The notes: generated by a model not told the origin, from the sequence alone. Positions 34,933 through 43,953 are shown, counted from the stretch's first letter. The stretch: 64,000 nt of DNA from RYN-230 sp963793825 (GCA_963793825.1 CAWCBE010000009.1:124001-188000), one strand, 5' to 3'. Numbers and translations are program-made.

Positions 34933-36252
34933 GTGGCAACGAAGAACCCGCCGCCGCAGCCGGGCGAGATCACCGCCGACGACGGGGCCGGCAACACGGA
35001 AGACATCGCCCTGGCCACCGGCGCTTCGACGGATCTGCTCGCCGGGTCCATCGGGGAATACGGCCGGATCTGGGTGAAGCGGATCCGCAGCGGCGAGAGC
35101 GGCGCCCTGCCGGTCATCATCGGCCTCGTCGTGATCGTGATCTTCTTCCAGATCAAGAGCTCGGTGTTCCTGTCCGCGGGCAACCTGGTCAACCTGATGA
35201 CCCAGGCCGCGTTCATCATCACCCTGGGCATGGCCGAGGTGTTCGTCCTGCTGCTCGGCGAGATCGACCTCGCGGCCGGGTACACCGCGGCGTGCGGGGC
35301 GGTCATCGCCCTGTGGATGGTGGCCACCGGCTGGCCCTGGTGGGTCGCGATCCTGGCCTGCCTGGCGGCTACGGGGGCCTACGGGGCCATCCAGGGCATC
35401 CTCATCACCCGGCTGCGGTTGCCCTCGTTCGTGGTCACGCTGGCCGGCTACCTCTTCCTGTCCGGGGCGCTGCTGTTCCTGATCAACGCGGCCGGGGCCA
35501 TCGGGAACGGCGGCGTTATCCGGCTGAACAACAACGTCCTGAACGACATCGAGGCGGGCGCGCTTAGCCCGGCGGCCAGCTGGATCGTGATGATCGCGCT
35601 GGTTGTGGTGGCCGGGGCGATGATGTTCCTGCGGGACCGGCGGCGGCGGGTCAACGGGCTGGTGGCCCCGCCGCAGTCCATCACCCTGCTCAAGATCGCC
35701 GCGATGGCCGTGGCCGGCATCGTGGTCGTCCTGATTGGCAACAGCAACCGCGGCACGCTGTTCCTGGCCGTGCGCGGGCTGCCGTGGGTCGTCCTGGTCG
35801 TGCTGGGCGTCCTGGTCGTCTACACCACGTTGCTCGGCCGGACCCGGTTCGGCCGGTACATCTACGCGATCGGCGGCAGCACCGAGGCGGCCCGCCGGGC
35901 CGGCGTCAACACCAACCGGATCCGGGTGCTGGCGTTCGCGCTGTGCGGCCTCACCGCCGGCATCACCGGCATCATCTACTCCTCCTACCTGGGGTCGATC
36001 TCCAGCGGCGTCAACGGCGGGCAGAACGTGCTGAACGCGGTGGCGGCGGCGGTCATCGGCGGCACCAGCCTGTTCGGCGGCCGGGGGAAGATGCTGGATG
36101 CGGTGCTCGGCGGGCTGGTGGTGGGCGTTATCGCCAACGGCCTCCAGCTCCTCGGGCTGACCGCCTCCGCGCAGCTCATGTGGACCGCCCTGGTCCTCGT
36201 CGCGGCGGTCACCGTGGACGCCCTCACCCGGCGCGGGCGCAGCACCGTCTGA
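34933..36252 (+). CDS. Sugar ABC transporter permease, xylose type
   Basis: 439 residues from a GTG three bases after the ATPase stop. A 45-residue cytoplasmic N-terminus precedes about ten transmembrane helices. Family marks are FVLLLGEIDLAAGYTAACG, GILITRLRLPSFVVTLAG and the loop GGSTEAARRAGVNTNRIRVLAFALCG with the EAA-like coupling helix, then GGTSLFGGRGKMLDAVLGGL. It forms the channel of the importer with the ATPase dimer. A strong terminator follows. Confidence 0.93.
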   Translation: MATKNPPPQPGEITADDGAGNTEDIALATGASTDLLAGSIGEYGRIWVKRIRSGESGALPVIIGLVVIVIFFQIKSSVFLSAGNLVNLMTQAAFIITLGMAEVFVLLLGEIDLAAGYTAACGAVIALWMVATGWPWWVAILACLAATGAYGAIQGILITRLRLPSFVVTLAGYLFLSGALLFLINAAGAIGNGGVIRLNNNVLNDIEAGALSPAASWIVMIALVVVAGAMMFLRDRRRRVNGLVAPPQSITLLKIAAMAVAGIVVVLIGNSNRGTLFLAVRGLPWVVLVVLGVLVVYTTLLGRTRFGRYIYAIGGSTEAARRAGVNTNRIRVLAFALCGLTAGITGIIYSSYLGSISSGVNGGQNVLNAVAAAVIGGTSLFGGRGKMLDAVLGGLVVGVIANGLQLLGLTASAQLMWTALVLVAAVTVDALTRRGRSTV

Positions 36253-36307
36253 CGCCGCCCGTGAGGGAGCCAGCCCTCCCTGACGGACAGGCGGGCGCCG
36301 GCCCAGG

Positions 36308-36351
36308 CCGCTGGGCGGGACGGGGAATCCGCACCCCGTCCCGCCCAGCGG
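36308..36351. terminator. Bidirectional terminator
   Basis: A perfect 18-bp stem (36308-36325 with 36334-36351) around an 8-base loop, between two convergent genes: the permease and the epimerase/DUF2867 gene. There is no T-run, as is usual in high-GC actinobacteria. Confidence 0.85.
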
Positions 36352-36369
36352 GCCGTACTCGCGGAGCGC

Positions 36370-37887
36370 TCAGCGCCGCGCCGGGGCGGGCGTGCCGGCC
36401 ACTGGCCCGGCCCGCCCGGCCCGCTCCGCCGCCGCGGTGATGTTCCGCACCATGCCGCCGAACACGATGCCGTGGAACGGGGAGATCGACCGCCAGTAGG
36501 CGTGGCCGGCCAGCCCGCGCGGCTGGAAGACGGCCCGCTGCCGGTAGACGGTCCGGCCGCTGTCATCCCGGCCGGCGGACAGCTCCAGCCAGGCCAGGCC
36601 AGGCAGTTTCATCTCGGCGCGCAGCCGCAGCAGTGATCCCGGCGTGATCGCCTCCACCCGCCAGAAGTCCAGCGCGTCCCCGGCCAGCAGCCGCTTCGGG
36701 TCACGGCGGCCGCGGCGCAGGCCGACCCCGCCGGCCAGCCGGTCCATCAGCCCGCGCGCCGCCCAGGCCAGCGGGAAGGAGTACCAGCCAGTCTCCCCGC
36801 CGATGCCCTCGATGACCCGCCACAGCGTGGCCGGCTCGACCGCCACCACGCTGCTGCGCTCGTCCACGTACAGCGAGCCGCCCGCCCAGGACGGGTCGCT
36901 GGGCAGCGGGTCACTCGGCGCGCCCGGCGTGCCCGCCGAGGACCACCGGGTGGACACGTCACCCTCCCGGGTGTGCCGCAGCGCCAGGCTGATGGCCCGG
37001 TCGATGGGCATCAGGCCGTCCGGGGGGTCGGGCACGTACCGGGCGATGTCGTGCTCGGCGCAGACGACCTCGTTGCGCAGCGACTCGACCAGCGGCCTGG
37101 CCAGGCCGGCCGGGACCGGGGTGACCAGCCCGACCCAGAGCGAGGACAGCCGGGGGGTGAGCAGCGGCACCGGGACCAGCACCCGCGGCGGTAGCCCGGC
37201 CACGGCCACGTAGCGGCGCATCATGTCCGCATAGGTCAGCACGTCCGGGCCGCCGATGTCGAAGCGCCGGTTCACGTCGGCCGGCAGCCCGGCGCAGCCG
37301 ACCAGGTAGCGCAGCACGTCGCGGACGGAGATGGGCTGGATGCGGGTTTCCACCCATTTCGGGGTGACCATGACCGGCAGCCGCTCGGTGAGGTAGCGGA
37401 GCATCTCGAACGACGCGGACCCGCTGCCGAGGATGACGGCCGCCTGCAGTGCCGCCGTCGGCACCCCGCTGCGCAGCAGGATGTCGCCCACCTCACCGCG
37501 CGAGCGCAGGTGCGGGGACAACTCGGCGGGCGGGCCGGACACGATGCCGCCCAGGTAGATGATGCGCCGCACGCCCGCGTCCACCGCCGCCTGACCGAAC
37601 AGCCGGGCCGCGTCCCGGTCCCGCTGCTCGAACGAGGCGCCGGTGCCGAGCGAGTGGATCAAGTAGTAGGCCACGTCCACGTCCTGCAGCGCCCGGCCGA
37701 CTGCCCCGGCGTCCGTGACGTCGGCGGCGGCGATCTCCACATCCCCGGTCCAGGGCCGGTCGCCCAGCTTGCCCGGGTCACGGGCCATGCACCGGACCCG
37801 GTACCCGGCGGCGAGCAGTTCCGGCACCAGCCGGCCGCCGATGTACCCGGAGGAGCCGGTGACCAGGCAACGCAGTGAAGTGGACAT
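36370..37887 (-). CDS. NAD(P)-binding epimerase / DUF2867 fusion
   Basis: 505 residues. The first 300 are an extended SDR/NmrA-like domain: CLVTGSSGYIGGRLVPELL (Rossmann glycine loop), ADVTD and AYYLIHS. Residues about 340-490 are DUF2867 (ETGWYSFPLAWAARGLMDRLAGGVGLRRGRRD, AEMKLPGLAWLEL, RAVFQPRGLAGHAYWRSISPFH). This fusion is common in actinobacteria and its substrate is unknown. Divergent from a TetR gene with an inverted repeat in the gap. Confidence 0.9.
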   Translation of the reverse strand: MSTSLRCLVTGSSGYIGGRLVPELLAAGYRVRCMARDPGKLGDRPWTGDVEIAAADVTDAGAVGRALQDVDVAYYLIHSLGTGASFEQRDRDAARLFGQAAVDAGVRRIIYLGGIVSGPPAELSPHLRSRGEVGDILLRSGVPTAALQAAVILGSGSASFEMLRYLTERLPVMVTPKWVETRIQPISVRDVLRYLVGCAGLPADVNRRFDIGGPDVLTYADMMRRYVAVAGLPPRVLVPVPLLTPRLSSLWVGLVTPVPAGLARPLVESLRNEVVCAEHDIARYVPDPPDGLMPIDRAISLALRHTREGDVSTRWSSAGTPGAPSDPLPSDPSWAGGSLYVDERSSVVAVEPATLWRVIEGIGGETGWYSFPLAWAARGLMDRLAGGVGLRRGRRDPKRLLAGDALDFWRVEAITPGSLLRLRAEMKLPGLAWLELSAGRDDSGRTVYRQRAVFQPRGLAGHAYWRSISPFHGIVFGGMVRNITAAAERAGRAGPVAGTPAPARR

Positions 37888-38031
37888 GTCCTCGAGTCTT
37901 TCGCATGGAGGATGACGCTTGGTATTCGGCCGGTACTGCCCGCCTGGTTGTCCGGCCGTGGCCGGTTTGCGGGCCTGGCCGTGCGGCCCGAGTCCCGGGG
38001 CCAGGCGGGAATGATCCTGGCCGGGGGGCCG

Positions 38032-38063
38032 TTGCGTTAGGTGTAATATTGATGGGAACGCAA
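38032..38063. promoter_or_regulatory. Inverted repeat in the divergent epimerase/TetR gap (operator candidate)
   Basis: TTGCGTT and AACGCAA, a perfect 7-bp inverted repeat separated by 18 bases in AT-rich sequence (GGTGTAATATTGATGG). It lies 33 bases before the TetR start, so the TetR protein may bind here and control itself, the drug pump and possibly the divergent epimerase gene. Confidence 0.5.
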
Positions 38064-38095
38064 ACTTAGATACTCTGCAAAGTTATAGTGAGTGC

Positions 38096-38800
38096 ATGAT
38101 GAGCGTGACTGAGACCCATGCTCCCCCGGAGCCCCGCATGCCGCTGCGGGAACGCAAGAAGCAGGCGACCCGGCGAACGCTGCGCCGGGTGGCGCTCGAG
38201 CTGATCACCCAGCGCGGGTTCAGCCAGGTCACCGTGGAGGACATCGCCGCGGCGGCCGACGTCTCGCCGCGGACCTTCTTCAACTACTTCCCGTCCAAGG
38301 AAGCCGCACTGTTCGGCGCCGACCCGGCCCGGATCGCGGCCCTGCGGGACAGCCTGGTGCACCAGGTGCCCGGGGCGCCCGCGCTGGACGCGCTGCGCGT
38401 GGTCATGGCCGAGGACGCCCGCGCGGTGGCCGAGGAACTCACCGCGCTGGGCGGCGACCCGGCCGTGTGGCTGCGCCGGGTCAGGGAGGCCCGGGCCGAC
38501 CCGCACCTGCGGGCGGCCCAGTCGGCCCAGATGGCGCTGGTCGAGCGGGCCATCGCCGACGCCCTCGCCGAGCGGCTCGGCACCGACGCCGAGCGGGATC
38601 CGTATCCCGCGCTGCTGGCCGCCGCCGCGACCGGGGTGTTCCGCGTCTGCACGACGTTCTGGGCCACCACCGGCGGCACCATCCCGCTCGACCAGCTCAC
38701 GGACATGGCTTTCCGGGCGCTCGGTGACGGGCTGCCGGAGAACTGCGCTGTGCGCCGGGTCACCACGACCCCGGCGTCCAGAAAGGATGAGGACAACTAA
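38096..38800 (+). CDS. TetR-family regulator
   Basis: 234 residues. The N-terminal TetR helix-turn-helix is RRVALELITQRGFSQVTVED then IAAAADVSPRTFFNYFPSKE, preceded by a basic arm; the FFNYFPSKE end is common in regulators of MFS pumps. The stop overlaps the MFS ATG in a TAATG junction, so the pump is coupled to its regulator. The second ATG at 38099 is as good a start. Confidence 0.92.
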   Translation: MMSVTETHAPPEPRMPLRERKKQATRRTLRRVALELITQRGFSQVTVEDIAAAADVSPRTFFNYFPSKEAALFGADPARIAALRDSLVHQVPGAPALDALRVVMAEDARAVAEELTALGGDPAVWLRRVREARADPHLRAAQSAQMALVERAIADALAERLGTDAERDPYPALLAAAATGVFRVCTTFWATTGGTIPLDQLTDMAFRALGDGLPENCAVRRVTTTPASRKDEDN

Positions 38801-40635
38801 TGGCTTCCGCTGCTTCCGGGCCCGCCATGCGCGGGCCGCAGCCGCCCGCCGGGGCTGAGCCCGGCACTGCGCTGCCCGGCCTGAGCCGCCGGCGCATCCT
38901 GCTCATCATCGGCGCGCTCATGCTCGGCATGCTGCTCGCCGCGCTGGACCAGACGATCGTGTCCACCGCGCTGCCCACCATCGTGGGCGACCTCAAGGGC
39001 GGCTCGCACATCGCCTGGGTCATCACGGCCTACCTGCTGGCCACGACGGTGTCCACCCCCCTGTGGGGCAAGCTCGGCGACCAGTACGGCCGGAAGATCT
39101 TCTTCCAGGCCGCGATCGTGATCTTCGTCATCGGCTCGATCCTGTCCGGCCTCAGCACGTCGATGTTCGAGCTCATCGCGTTCCGCGCGGTCCAGGGCCT
39201 GGGCAGTGGCGGCCTCATGGTCGGCGCCCAGGCCATCGTCGGCGACATCGTCTCGCCCCGGGAACGGGGCCGTTACGTGGGGCTGTTCGGCGCGGTGTTC
39301 GGCGTGTCCAGCGTGATCGGCCCGCTGCTCGGCGGGGTCTTCGTGGACAACCTGACCTGGCGCTGGATCTTCTACATCAACGTGCCCATCGGCATCATCG
39401 CCCTGGTGGTGGTGGCCAGCCAGGTGCCCGGGGCGCTGAGCCGGGTGCACCACGTCATCGACTACCTGGGCACGCTGGTGCTGTCGGCCGCGGCAACGTC
39501 GCTGATCCTGCTGACCAGCCTGGGCGGCACGACCTACCCGTGGAAGTCCGCCCCCATCTACATCCTCGGCGCCTGCGGGATCGCGCTGATCGGCCTGTTC
39601 GTCCTGGTCGAGCGGCGCGCGGCCGAGCCGGTGCTGCCGCTGCACCTGTTCAAGACGCGGGTCTTCTCGGTGACCAGCCTGGTCGGCTTCATCGTCGGCT
39701 TCGCGATGTTCGGCGCGATCACCTACCTGCCCGCCTTCTTCCAGGTCGTCCGGGGCATCTCGCCGACCCTTTCCGGTGTCTACCTGCTGCCGCTGATGGT
39801 CGGGCTGCTGGTGGTCTCGATCGGGTCCGGGCAGATCATCAGCAGGACCGGCAAGTACCGGTTCTTCCCGATCGCCGGGACCGCCTTCATCACGCTCGGC
39901 ATGTACCTGCTCTCGCTGATGGGCGTGGGCTCGTCCACCTGGCAGGACGCGGTGTACATGCTGGTGCTCGGCATGGGCATCGGCGGGGTCATGCAGGTGC
40001 TGGTGATCATCGTGCAGAACGGCGTGCCGCACAGCGAGCTGGGCGTCGCCACCTCCGGGGCCACGTTCTTCCGCTCCATCGGCGGGTCGTTCGGCACGGC
40101 GATCTTCGGGGCGATCTTCTCCAACGTGCTGATCGGCAACCTGGCCAAGCACCTGCACGGGATCAGCCTGCCGTCCGGGTTCAGCGCTGCCGACGCTACC
40201 CCGGCCCTGCTCAAGCACCTGCCTGCGGCCGTGCACGCGGGCTTCGTGGCCGGCTACGCGGAGTCGATCCAGACGGTCTTCATCGTGGCCGTGCCGATCG
40301 CCGCGCTCGCCTTCCTGGCCACCTGGCTGATACCTCAGGTGGAGCTGAAGCAGTGGCCGGAGGCGGGAGCCGGGCAGGCCGGGACGGCCGGGCCCGCCCC
40401 CGGCGAGATGCCGTCCGAGACGGCCATCTCGGTGGCGGGCGCGGCGGTGTCCGAGGAGGCCATGGACGACTGCGTGCGGGCCGTGGACGCCGAGTCCGCT
40501 GCCGCCCGGGCGGCAGCCGCCCGGGCGGCAGCCGCCCGGGCGCAGGCCGGGGCCCGTCCGGGCCGGAACGGGCACGCCCCGGCCCAGGAGAAGCTCGACC
40601 CGCAGCAGGCCCAGGGGCCGCCGTCCGGGGGCTGA
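38800..40635 (+). CDS. DHA2-family multidrug MFS transporter
   Basis: 611 residues with 14 predicted helices. Motif C-like and D1 blocks are visible: AALDQTIVSTALPTIVGDL in helix 1, WGKLGDQYGRK after helix 2, RAVQGLGSGGLMVGAQAIVGD, and VFGVSSVIGPLLGGVFVDNLTWRWIFYINVP. It exports drugs using the proton gradient. The cytoplasmic tail after the last helix is about 110 residues, Ala/Arg-rich with a tandem repeat. Coupled to the upstream TetR gene. Confidence 0.94.
   Translation: MASAASGPAMRGPQPPAGAEPGTALPGLSRRRILLIIGALMLGMLLAALDQTIVSTALPTIVGDLKGGSHIAWVITAYLLATTVSTPLWGKLGDQYGRKIFFQAAIVIFVIGSILSGLSTSMFELIAFRAVQGLGSGGLMVGAQAIVGDIVSPRERGRYVGLFGAVFGVSSVIGPLLGGVFVDNLTWRWIFYINVPIGIIALVVVASQVPGALSRVHHVIDYLGTLVLSAAATSLILLTSLGGTTYPWKSAPIYILGACGIALIGLFVLVERRAAEPVLPLHLFKTRVFSVTSLVGFIVGFAMFGAITYLPAFFQVVRGISPTLSGVYLLPLMVGLLVVSIGSGQIISRTGKYRFFPIAGTAFITLGMYLLSLMGVGSSTWQDAVYMLVLGMGIGGVMQVLVIIVQNGVPHSELGVATSGATFFRSIGGSFGTAIFGAIFSNVLIGNLAKHLHGISLPSGFSAADATPALLKHLPAAVHAGFVAGYAESIQTVFIVAVPIAALAFLATWLIPQVELKQWPEAGAGQAGTAGPAPGEMPSETAISVAGAAVSEEAMDDCVRAVDAESAAARAAAARAAAARAQAGARPGRNGHAPAQEKLDPQQAQGPPSGG
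40501..40542. repeat. 15-bp tandem repeat in the MFS tail
   Basis: Just under three copies of gccgcccgggcggca, encoding Ala-Ala-Arg-Ala-Ala units in the C-terminal tail of the transporter. The unit is itself nearly palindromic. Confidence 0.85.
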
Positions 40636-40653
40636 CCGAAGCCCCGCCTTCCC

Positions 40654-41010
40654 TCATGCTGGCCGTGGCCTGCCGCCCAGGTAGGCCACGGCCAGCCGCT
40701 TCGGCACCACCATGCACCACGCGTCGGTGACGAACTCGCGCATCTCCGCGACGCTGAGCGCGGCCATCCGGGCGTCGATCCACTGATAGCGCTGATCGCT
40801 GGCCCGCTCCAGCAGGAAACGGCCAGGCTCCGCCGCGATCAGCGCAGCCCGCTGCTCGCGCGGAAAGCCGAAACCGAGGATCGTCTCGTCCCGGGACAGG
40901 GCGGCGTAGACGATCCGCCCGACCCGGAACTTGACCCGGTCATGGATCAGGTGCTCTTCGCTGCGGGGCAGTGACACGGCCACGGCCCGCACATCCGCCA
41001 CGGTGACCAC
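40654..41010 (-). CDS. MmcQ/YjbR family protein
   Basis: 118 residues from a GTG at 41010; GTG at 41001 is also possible and an upstream ATG adds only Arg/Pro-rich residues. The pattern VRAVAVSLPRSEEHLIHDRVKFRVG, ALSRDETILGFGFPREQRAALI and YQWIDARMAALSVAEMREFVTDAW is typical of MmcQ/YjbR, a small double-wing fold suspected of DNA binding. Converges with the MFS gene. Biological role unknown. Confidence 0.85.
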   Translation of the reverse strand: MVTVADVRAVAVSLPRSEEHLIHDRVKFRVGRIVYAALSRDETILGFGFPREQRAALIAAEPGRFLLERASDQRYQWIDARMAALSVAEMREFVTDAWCMVVPKRLAVAYLGGRPRPA

Positions 41011-41285
41011 GACCCGATGATGCCGGCCGGGTCGGACATTTCCCGGCCCGGGCCGCATGCACCGCGCCCGCCCAGCGCGCCCGCCCAGCGGGCCCGCTTC
41101 CGGGAGGCCCGGTGCCTTCCCGGCCGCATTGATGACCCTAATATCTATAATGCCGATCTGTATTATCCCTATACCGGGAACCGATGAAATTGGCCAGGCG
41201 GGCTGGCCGCCGCTCGCTTGATGCCTATATTTAGGGGGAGCTTTCTAGGGAATTAGCGCGGGCGACTGACGAGAAAGAGGAGCCG
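41011..41285 (+). promoter_or_regulatory. AT-rich promoter region upstream of the TauE/SafE gene
   Basis: 275 bases with no gene. A perfect TATAAT (41146-41151) and a TATTAT (41161-41166) lie in an unusually A+T-rich island, 135-120 bases before the start. No good -35 hexamer is 16-18 bases upstream of either, so the promoter call is tentative. GAGGAG at 41277-41282 is the ribosome site. Confidence 0.4.
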
Positions 41286-42233
41286 GTGACGCTCAACCCG
41301 TACATAGTCCTGGGCAGCGCGGTGGTCGGGCTGCTTGTCGGGCTGACCGGAGCGGGCGGGGGCGCGCTGATGACGCCCATGCTGATCCTGCTGTTCGGGG
41401 TGAAGCCGTCCGCTGCGATCTCCAGTGACCTGGTGGCCGCGGTGCTGATGCGCCCGGTGGGCGCGGCCGTGCACCTGCGCAAGGGCACGGTGAACCTGCG
41501 GTTGGTGGGCTGGATGGTGGCCGGCTCGGTACCGATGGCCTTGCTCGGCGCGTACCTGCTGCACCTGCTCGGCAACAGCAACGGCGCTCAGCAGAACGTC
41601 GAGGTGGCCCTGGGCGCCGCCCTGCTGGTCGGGGCGGCCGCCATGGTGTTCCGCTACTACCTGGACCGGCGGTCGGGCCTGGCGCGGATCGGCAAGATCC
41701 ATGAGCTGGCGATCCGGCCGCTGCCGACCGTGCTGATCGGCATGATCGGCGGCGTGATCGTCGGGATGACCTCGGTGGGCTCCGGCTCGCTGATGATCGT
41801 CCTGCTGCTGTTCGTGTACCCGCTGCTCAGTGCGGGCCAGCTGGTCGGCACCGACCTCACCCAGGCGGTGCCGTTGACCGCCGCCGCCGCCCTGGGCGCC
41901 CTGGTATTCGGTCACGTGGAATTCGGCGTCACGGCGTCCCTGGTCGTCGGCAGCGTGCCCGCGGTGCTGATCGGTTCCTTCCTGTCATCCCGCGCCCCCG
42001 ACCGCTACATCAGGCCGGTGATCACCTTCGTCATCTTCGCCTCCGGGCTGAAGTACGTGGGGGTGGGCACCACGGCCCTGGGCTGGATCCTGTGCGCCGT
42101 GGCCCTGGCCGGCGGCGGCTACTGGCTGGGCCGCGCCCGGCCCTGGCGGAATGGCCGCCAGGCCGTCACGGAGGCCACCGGCGGCCCGGTCGGCCAGCCC
42201 ACGGTGCCGCGCGGCCGGGAACCGGCGAACTGA
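41286..42233 (+). CDS. TauE/SafE-family membrane permease
   Basis: 315 residues, GTG start with GAGGAG 3 bases upstream. About eight helices in two related halves; each half has the family's glycine-rich start (VGLLVGLTGAGGGALMTPMLILLFG; IGGVIVGMTSVGSGSLMIVLLLFVYPLL) followed by DLVAAVL or GTDLTQA. These proteins export or import sulfite, sulfoacetate, taurine-derived sulfonates or related anions. No sulfur-oxidation gene is next to it, so the substrate is open. Confidence 0.9.
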   Translation: MTLNPYIVLGSAVVGLLVGLTGAGGGALMTPMLILLFGVKPSAAISSDLVAAVLMRPVGAAVHLRKGTVNLRLVGWMVAGSVPMALLGAYLLHLLGNSNGAQQNVEVALGAALLVGAAAMVFRYYLDRRSGLARIGKIHELAIRPLPTVLIGMIGGVIVGMTSVGSGSLMIVLLLFVYPLLSAGQLVGTDLTQAVPLTAAAALGALVFGHVEFGVTASLVVGSVPAVLIGSFLSSRAPDRYIRPVITFVIFASGLKYVGVGTTALGWILCAVALAGGGYWLGRARPWRNGRQAVTEATGGPVGQPTVPRGREPAN

Positions 42234-42519
42234 CCGCCGCGAGCGGCCCGCGGCGTCCTGACGGCGGCCGCCCGTATGGTCAGCCTCAGCCCGCCGCCAC
42301 CCGGCGGGCCGCCTCCGCGCCGGAGGCCAGTGGCGACGCCGGAGAGGACTGAGCCGTGCCCGCTTGGCTGGCCCTAGTCCCTGGCCCGCGGCCCGCGCCC
42401 GGCGGCATCCTGGAGCCCTGCGGCCTGCGGATCAGCGCCCGCGGGCAGCGGCCGGGGGTGGTCGCGGGCCCGTAGTCTTCCCATGTCACTGTCCAGAAGC
42501 GCACTGGCTCGCCAGTTTT

Positions 42520-42533
42520 CGAACACATGTTCT
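42520..42533 (+). promoter_or_regulatory. LexA/SOS-box-like site
   Basis: CGAACACATGTTCT matches the Gram-positive/actinobacterial LexA box CGAAC-R-N-R-Y-GTTCG at every position but the last base. It lies 40 bases upstream of the likely -10. No other site of this kind was noted by eye in the window. Confidence 0.55.
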
Positions 42534-42618
42534 TCGACAATCTCACTTCACAGTTGACTCGGAACTGTGTTCTAATAGCGAGATGCCAGAGGTCACTCGT
42601 GCTGCCGATCCACGGCCG

Positions 42619-42651
42619 GAGCCCCACCCTGCAGCGGCAGGGCTGGGGCTC
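42619..42651 (+). terminator. Stem-loop in the leader of the cassette
   Basis: A 14-bp stem with one bulged C and an AGCG loop, 40 bases downstream of the likely -10. It has no T-run. It could attenuate transcription or end a short RNA of about 70 bases. Confidence 0.6.
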
Positions 42652-42703
42652 GGGCCGTCCGGCTTCCCCCACACGGGGCCGACCTGCTGCGGGCTGACCT
42701 GGC

Positions 42704-42817
42704 ATGCGCTACCGCACAGCCGCGCCTGTGCACCAGGTCCCCAGTGGCGGGTTCATGACCAGTCCGGAAGCACTGGACATGCCTGACGAAGACCCATCGC
42801 TGGAGGTGACACCATGA
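42704..42817 (+). CDS. 37-residue leader ORF
   Basis: ATG at 42704, stop TGA at 42815-42817 overlapping the next ATG (42814) in an ATGA junction. The product is short, first basic then acidic (MTSPEALDMPDEDPSLEV at the end). Overlap with a real start suggests coupled translation; there is no homology argument, so it may be chance. Confidence 0.35.
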   Translation: MRYRTAAPVHQVPSGGFMTSPEALDMPDEDPSLEVTP

Positions 42818-43899
42818 GCACAGACTTCGAGCGCATAATCCGGCACAACAGCGAGCGGATCGCCGATCTCAGGAAGACCACCGCGGACATAGAGCGGGAC
42901 GTGGCCGCGGCCCGCGTGTCTTTGGAACGCGAATTCGCCCGTGCTGTGCGCACGGCCGACGAGGGCCCGGCCTATTTCCGCGGTGCGTGCCAGTGCGGCG
43001 CAGACCACGGGAAGCTGGACACGGACCCCGGGACCGCCTGGGTGCCATTCCCGGTGCCCCGCGAGGCGCTCGACGACGAGTCCCCCGGCGCGGAGTGCCC
43101 GGTGCATTCCGCGGAAGAGCGCGGTACGGTCCTGCTCAACTCGGGCCGGCGCACGGCGGGCCGCCGGAGGCTGCCGCGAGGCGGCCGGGCCGCCGTCGGC
43201 GCCGTTGCCGCGCTCGCGCTGGTCACCATCCTGGTCATGGCCCTGTCGGGCGGCGGAGCCAGCTGGCCGGCCAGCGTGGCCCAGATGCAGGGCCAGATCG
43301 GCACGGCATGCCGGAACCCGGACGTCAAGTCGGAGCCGGGCCAGGTGAACTTCGCCTGCGCCAAATCCACCCGGCAGATCCTCTGGGTATTCGCGCTGAT
43401 CACCAGCGGGGGCGACGCCAGCTTCGCGGACTCGAGGACCGGACGGGTCGGCCTCGAGCCGATCGCGCCGGCCCAGGGCGGCGAGGTGGCCGGCTCGCTG
43501 AACCTGCACCACCCCTACGACCCGACCAGCCCGGTGGACAGCCTGCAGGTCGCAGCGCGCGCCATCAACGACATCGTGGGCGGCGCGACGCTGACCGGCA
43601 CCAACGGGAACCCGGTCGTGCAGCCCGGGCTGGAGAGTTCCCCGGCGAACTGCGCCCGCTACACGGGCTCGGCGGCCCTCAGCGCCAGGCAGGGATTCCC
43701 GGACGTCTGCGCCCATCCGGTGACCAGCACGGCCAGGCAGGCCGCCCTGGTGGCCGACGTCTTCAGCAAATGGATGGTCGGCGCCCCGGCTACGGCCGCG
43801 AAAGACGCCGCTGTGCTTTTCGAGAATGCGAATAATCCCGGCAGCCCTCAGGTCCGCGCCATTCTCCGGCACCTGCCGCTCGCCGGTCTCGCATCCTGA
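42814..43899 (+). CDS. Membrane-anchored protein of unknown function
   Basis: 361 residues. The first 50 residues are charged and likely coiled-coil (FERIIRHNSERIADLRKTT then DIERDVAAARVSLEREFARA), then a Cys-containing segment (CQCGADHGK, CPVH), a basic stretch, and one transmembrane helix (AVGAVAALALVTILVMALSG, about residues 126-145). The remaining 210 residues, with four cysteines, are predicted outside. This is a type II topology with a cytoplasmic coiled coil. GGAGGTGAC is 4 bases before the ATG. It heads the cassette with the large hydrolase. No family recognised. Confidence 0.7.
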   Translation: MSTDFERIIRHNSERIADLRKTTADIERDVAAARVSLEREFARAVRTADEGPAYFRGACQCGADHGKLDTDPGTAWVPFPVPREALDDESPGAECPVHSAEERGTVLLNSGRRTAGRRRLPRGGRAAVGAVAALALVTILVMALSGGGASWPASVAQMQGQIGTACRNPDVKSEPGQVNFACAKSTRQILWVFALITSGGDASFADSRTGRVGLEPIAPAQGGEVAGSLNLHHPYDPTSPVDSLQVAARAINDIVGGATLTGTNGNPVVQPGLESSPANCARYTGSAALSARQGFPDVCAHPVTSTARQAALVADVFSKWMVGAPATAAKDAAVLFENANNPGSPQVRAILRHLPLAGLAS

Positions 43900-43953
43900 C
43901 CCGAGTCCGCGTCGCCGACTCTATTTCACTGTGCACTCAGGAAGGAGGTGGGC

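Larger units (their letters stand above)
42234..42703 (+). promoter_or_regulatory. 470-bp regulatory stretch before the cell-wall hydrolase cassette
   Basis: No convincing gene. It contains a LexA-type box (42520-42533), a 7-bp inverted repeat CACAGTT/AACTGTG (42549-42569), TAATAG as a possible -10 (42573-42578), and a strong stem-loop (42619-42651). The order box, dyad, -10, hairpin, leader ORF suggests a controlled and possibly attenuated transcript. Confidence 0.5.

Noticed and set aside
42563..42573. A second LexA box (GAACTGTGTTC)
   Set aside because: The spacer is 3 instead of 4 bases between GAAC and GTTC.
42364..42786. A 140-codon plus-strand frame before the cassette
   Set aside because: It spans the LexA-like box, -10 and hairpin, is Pro/Arg/His-rich and has no ribosome site.
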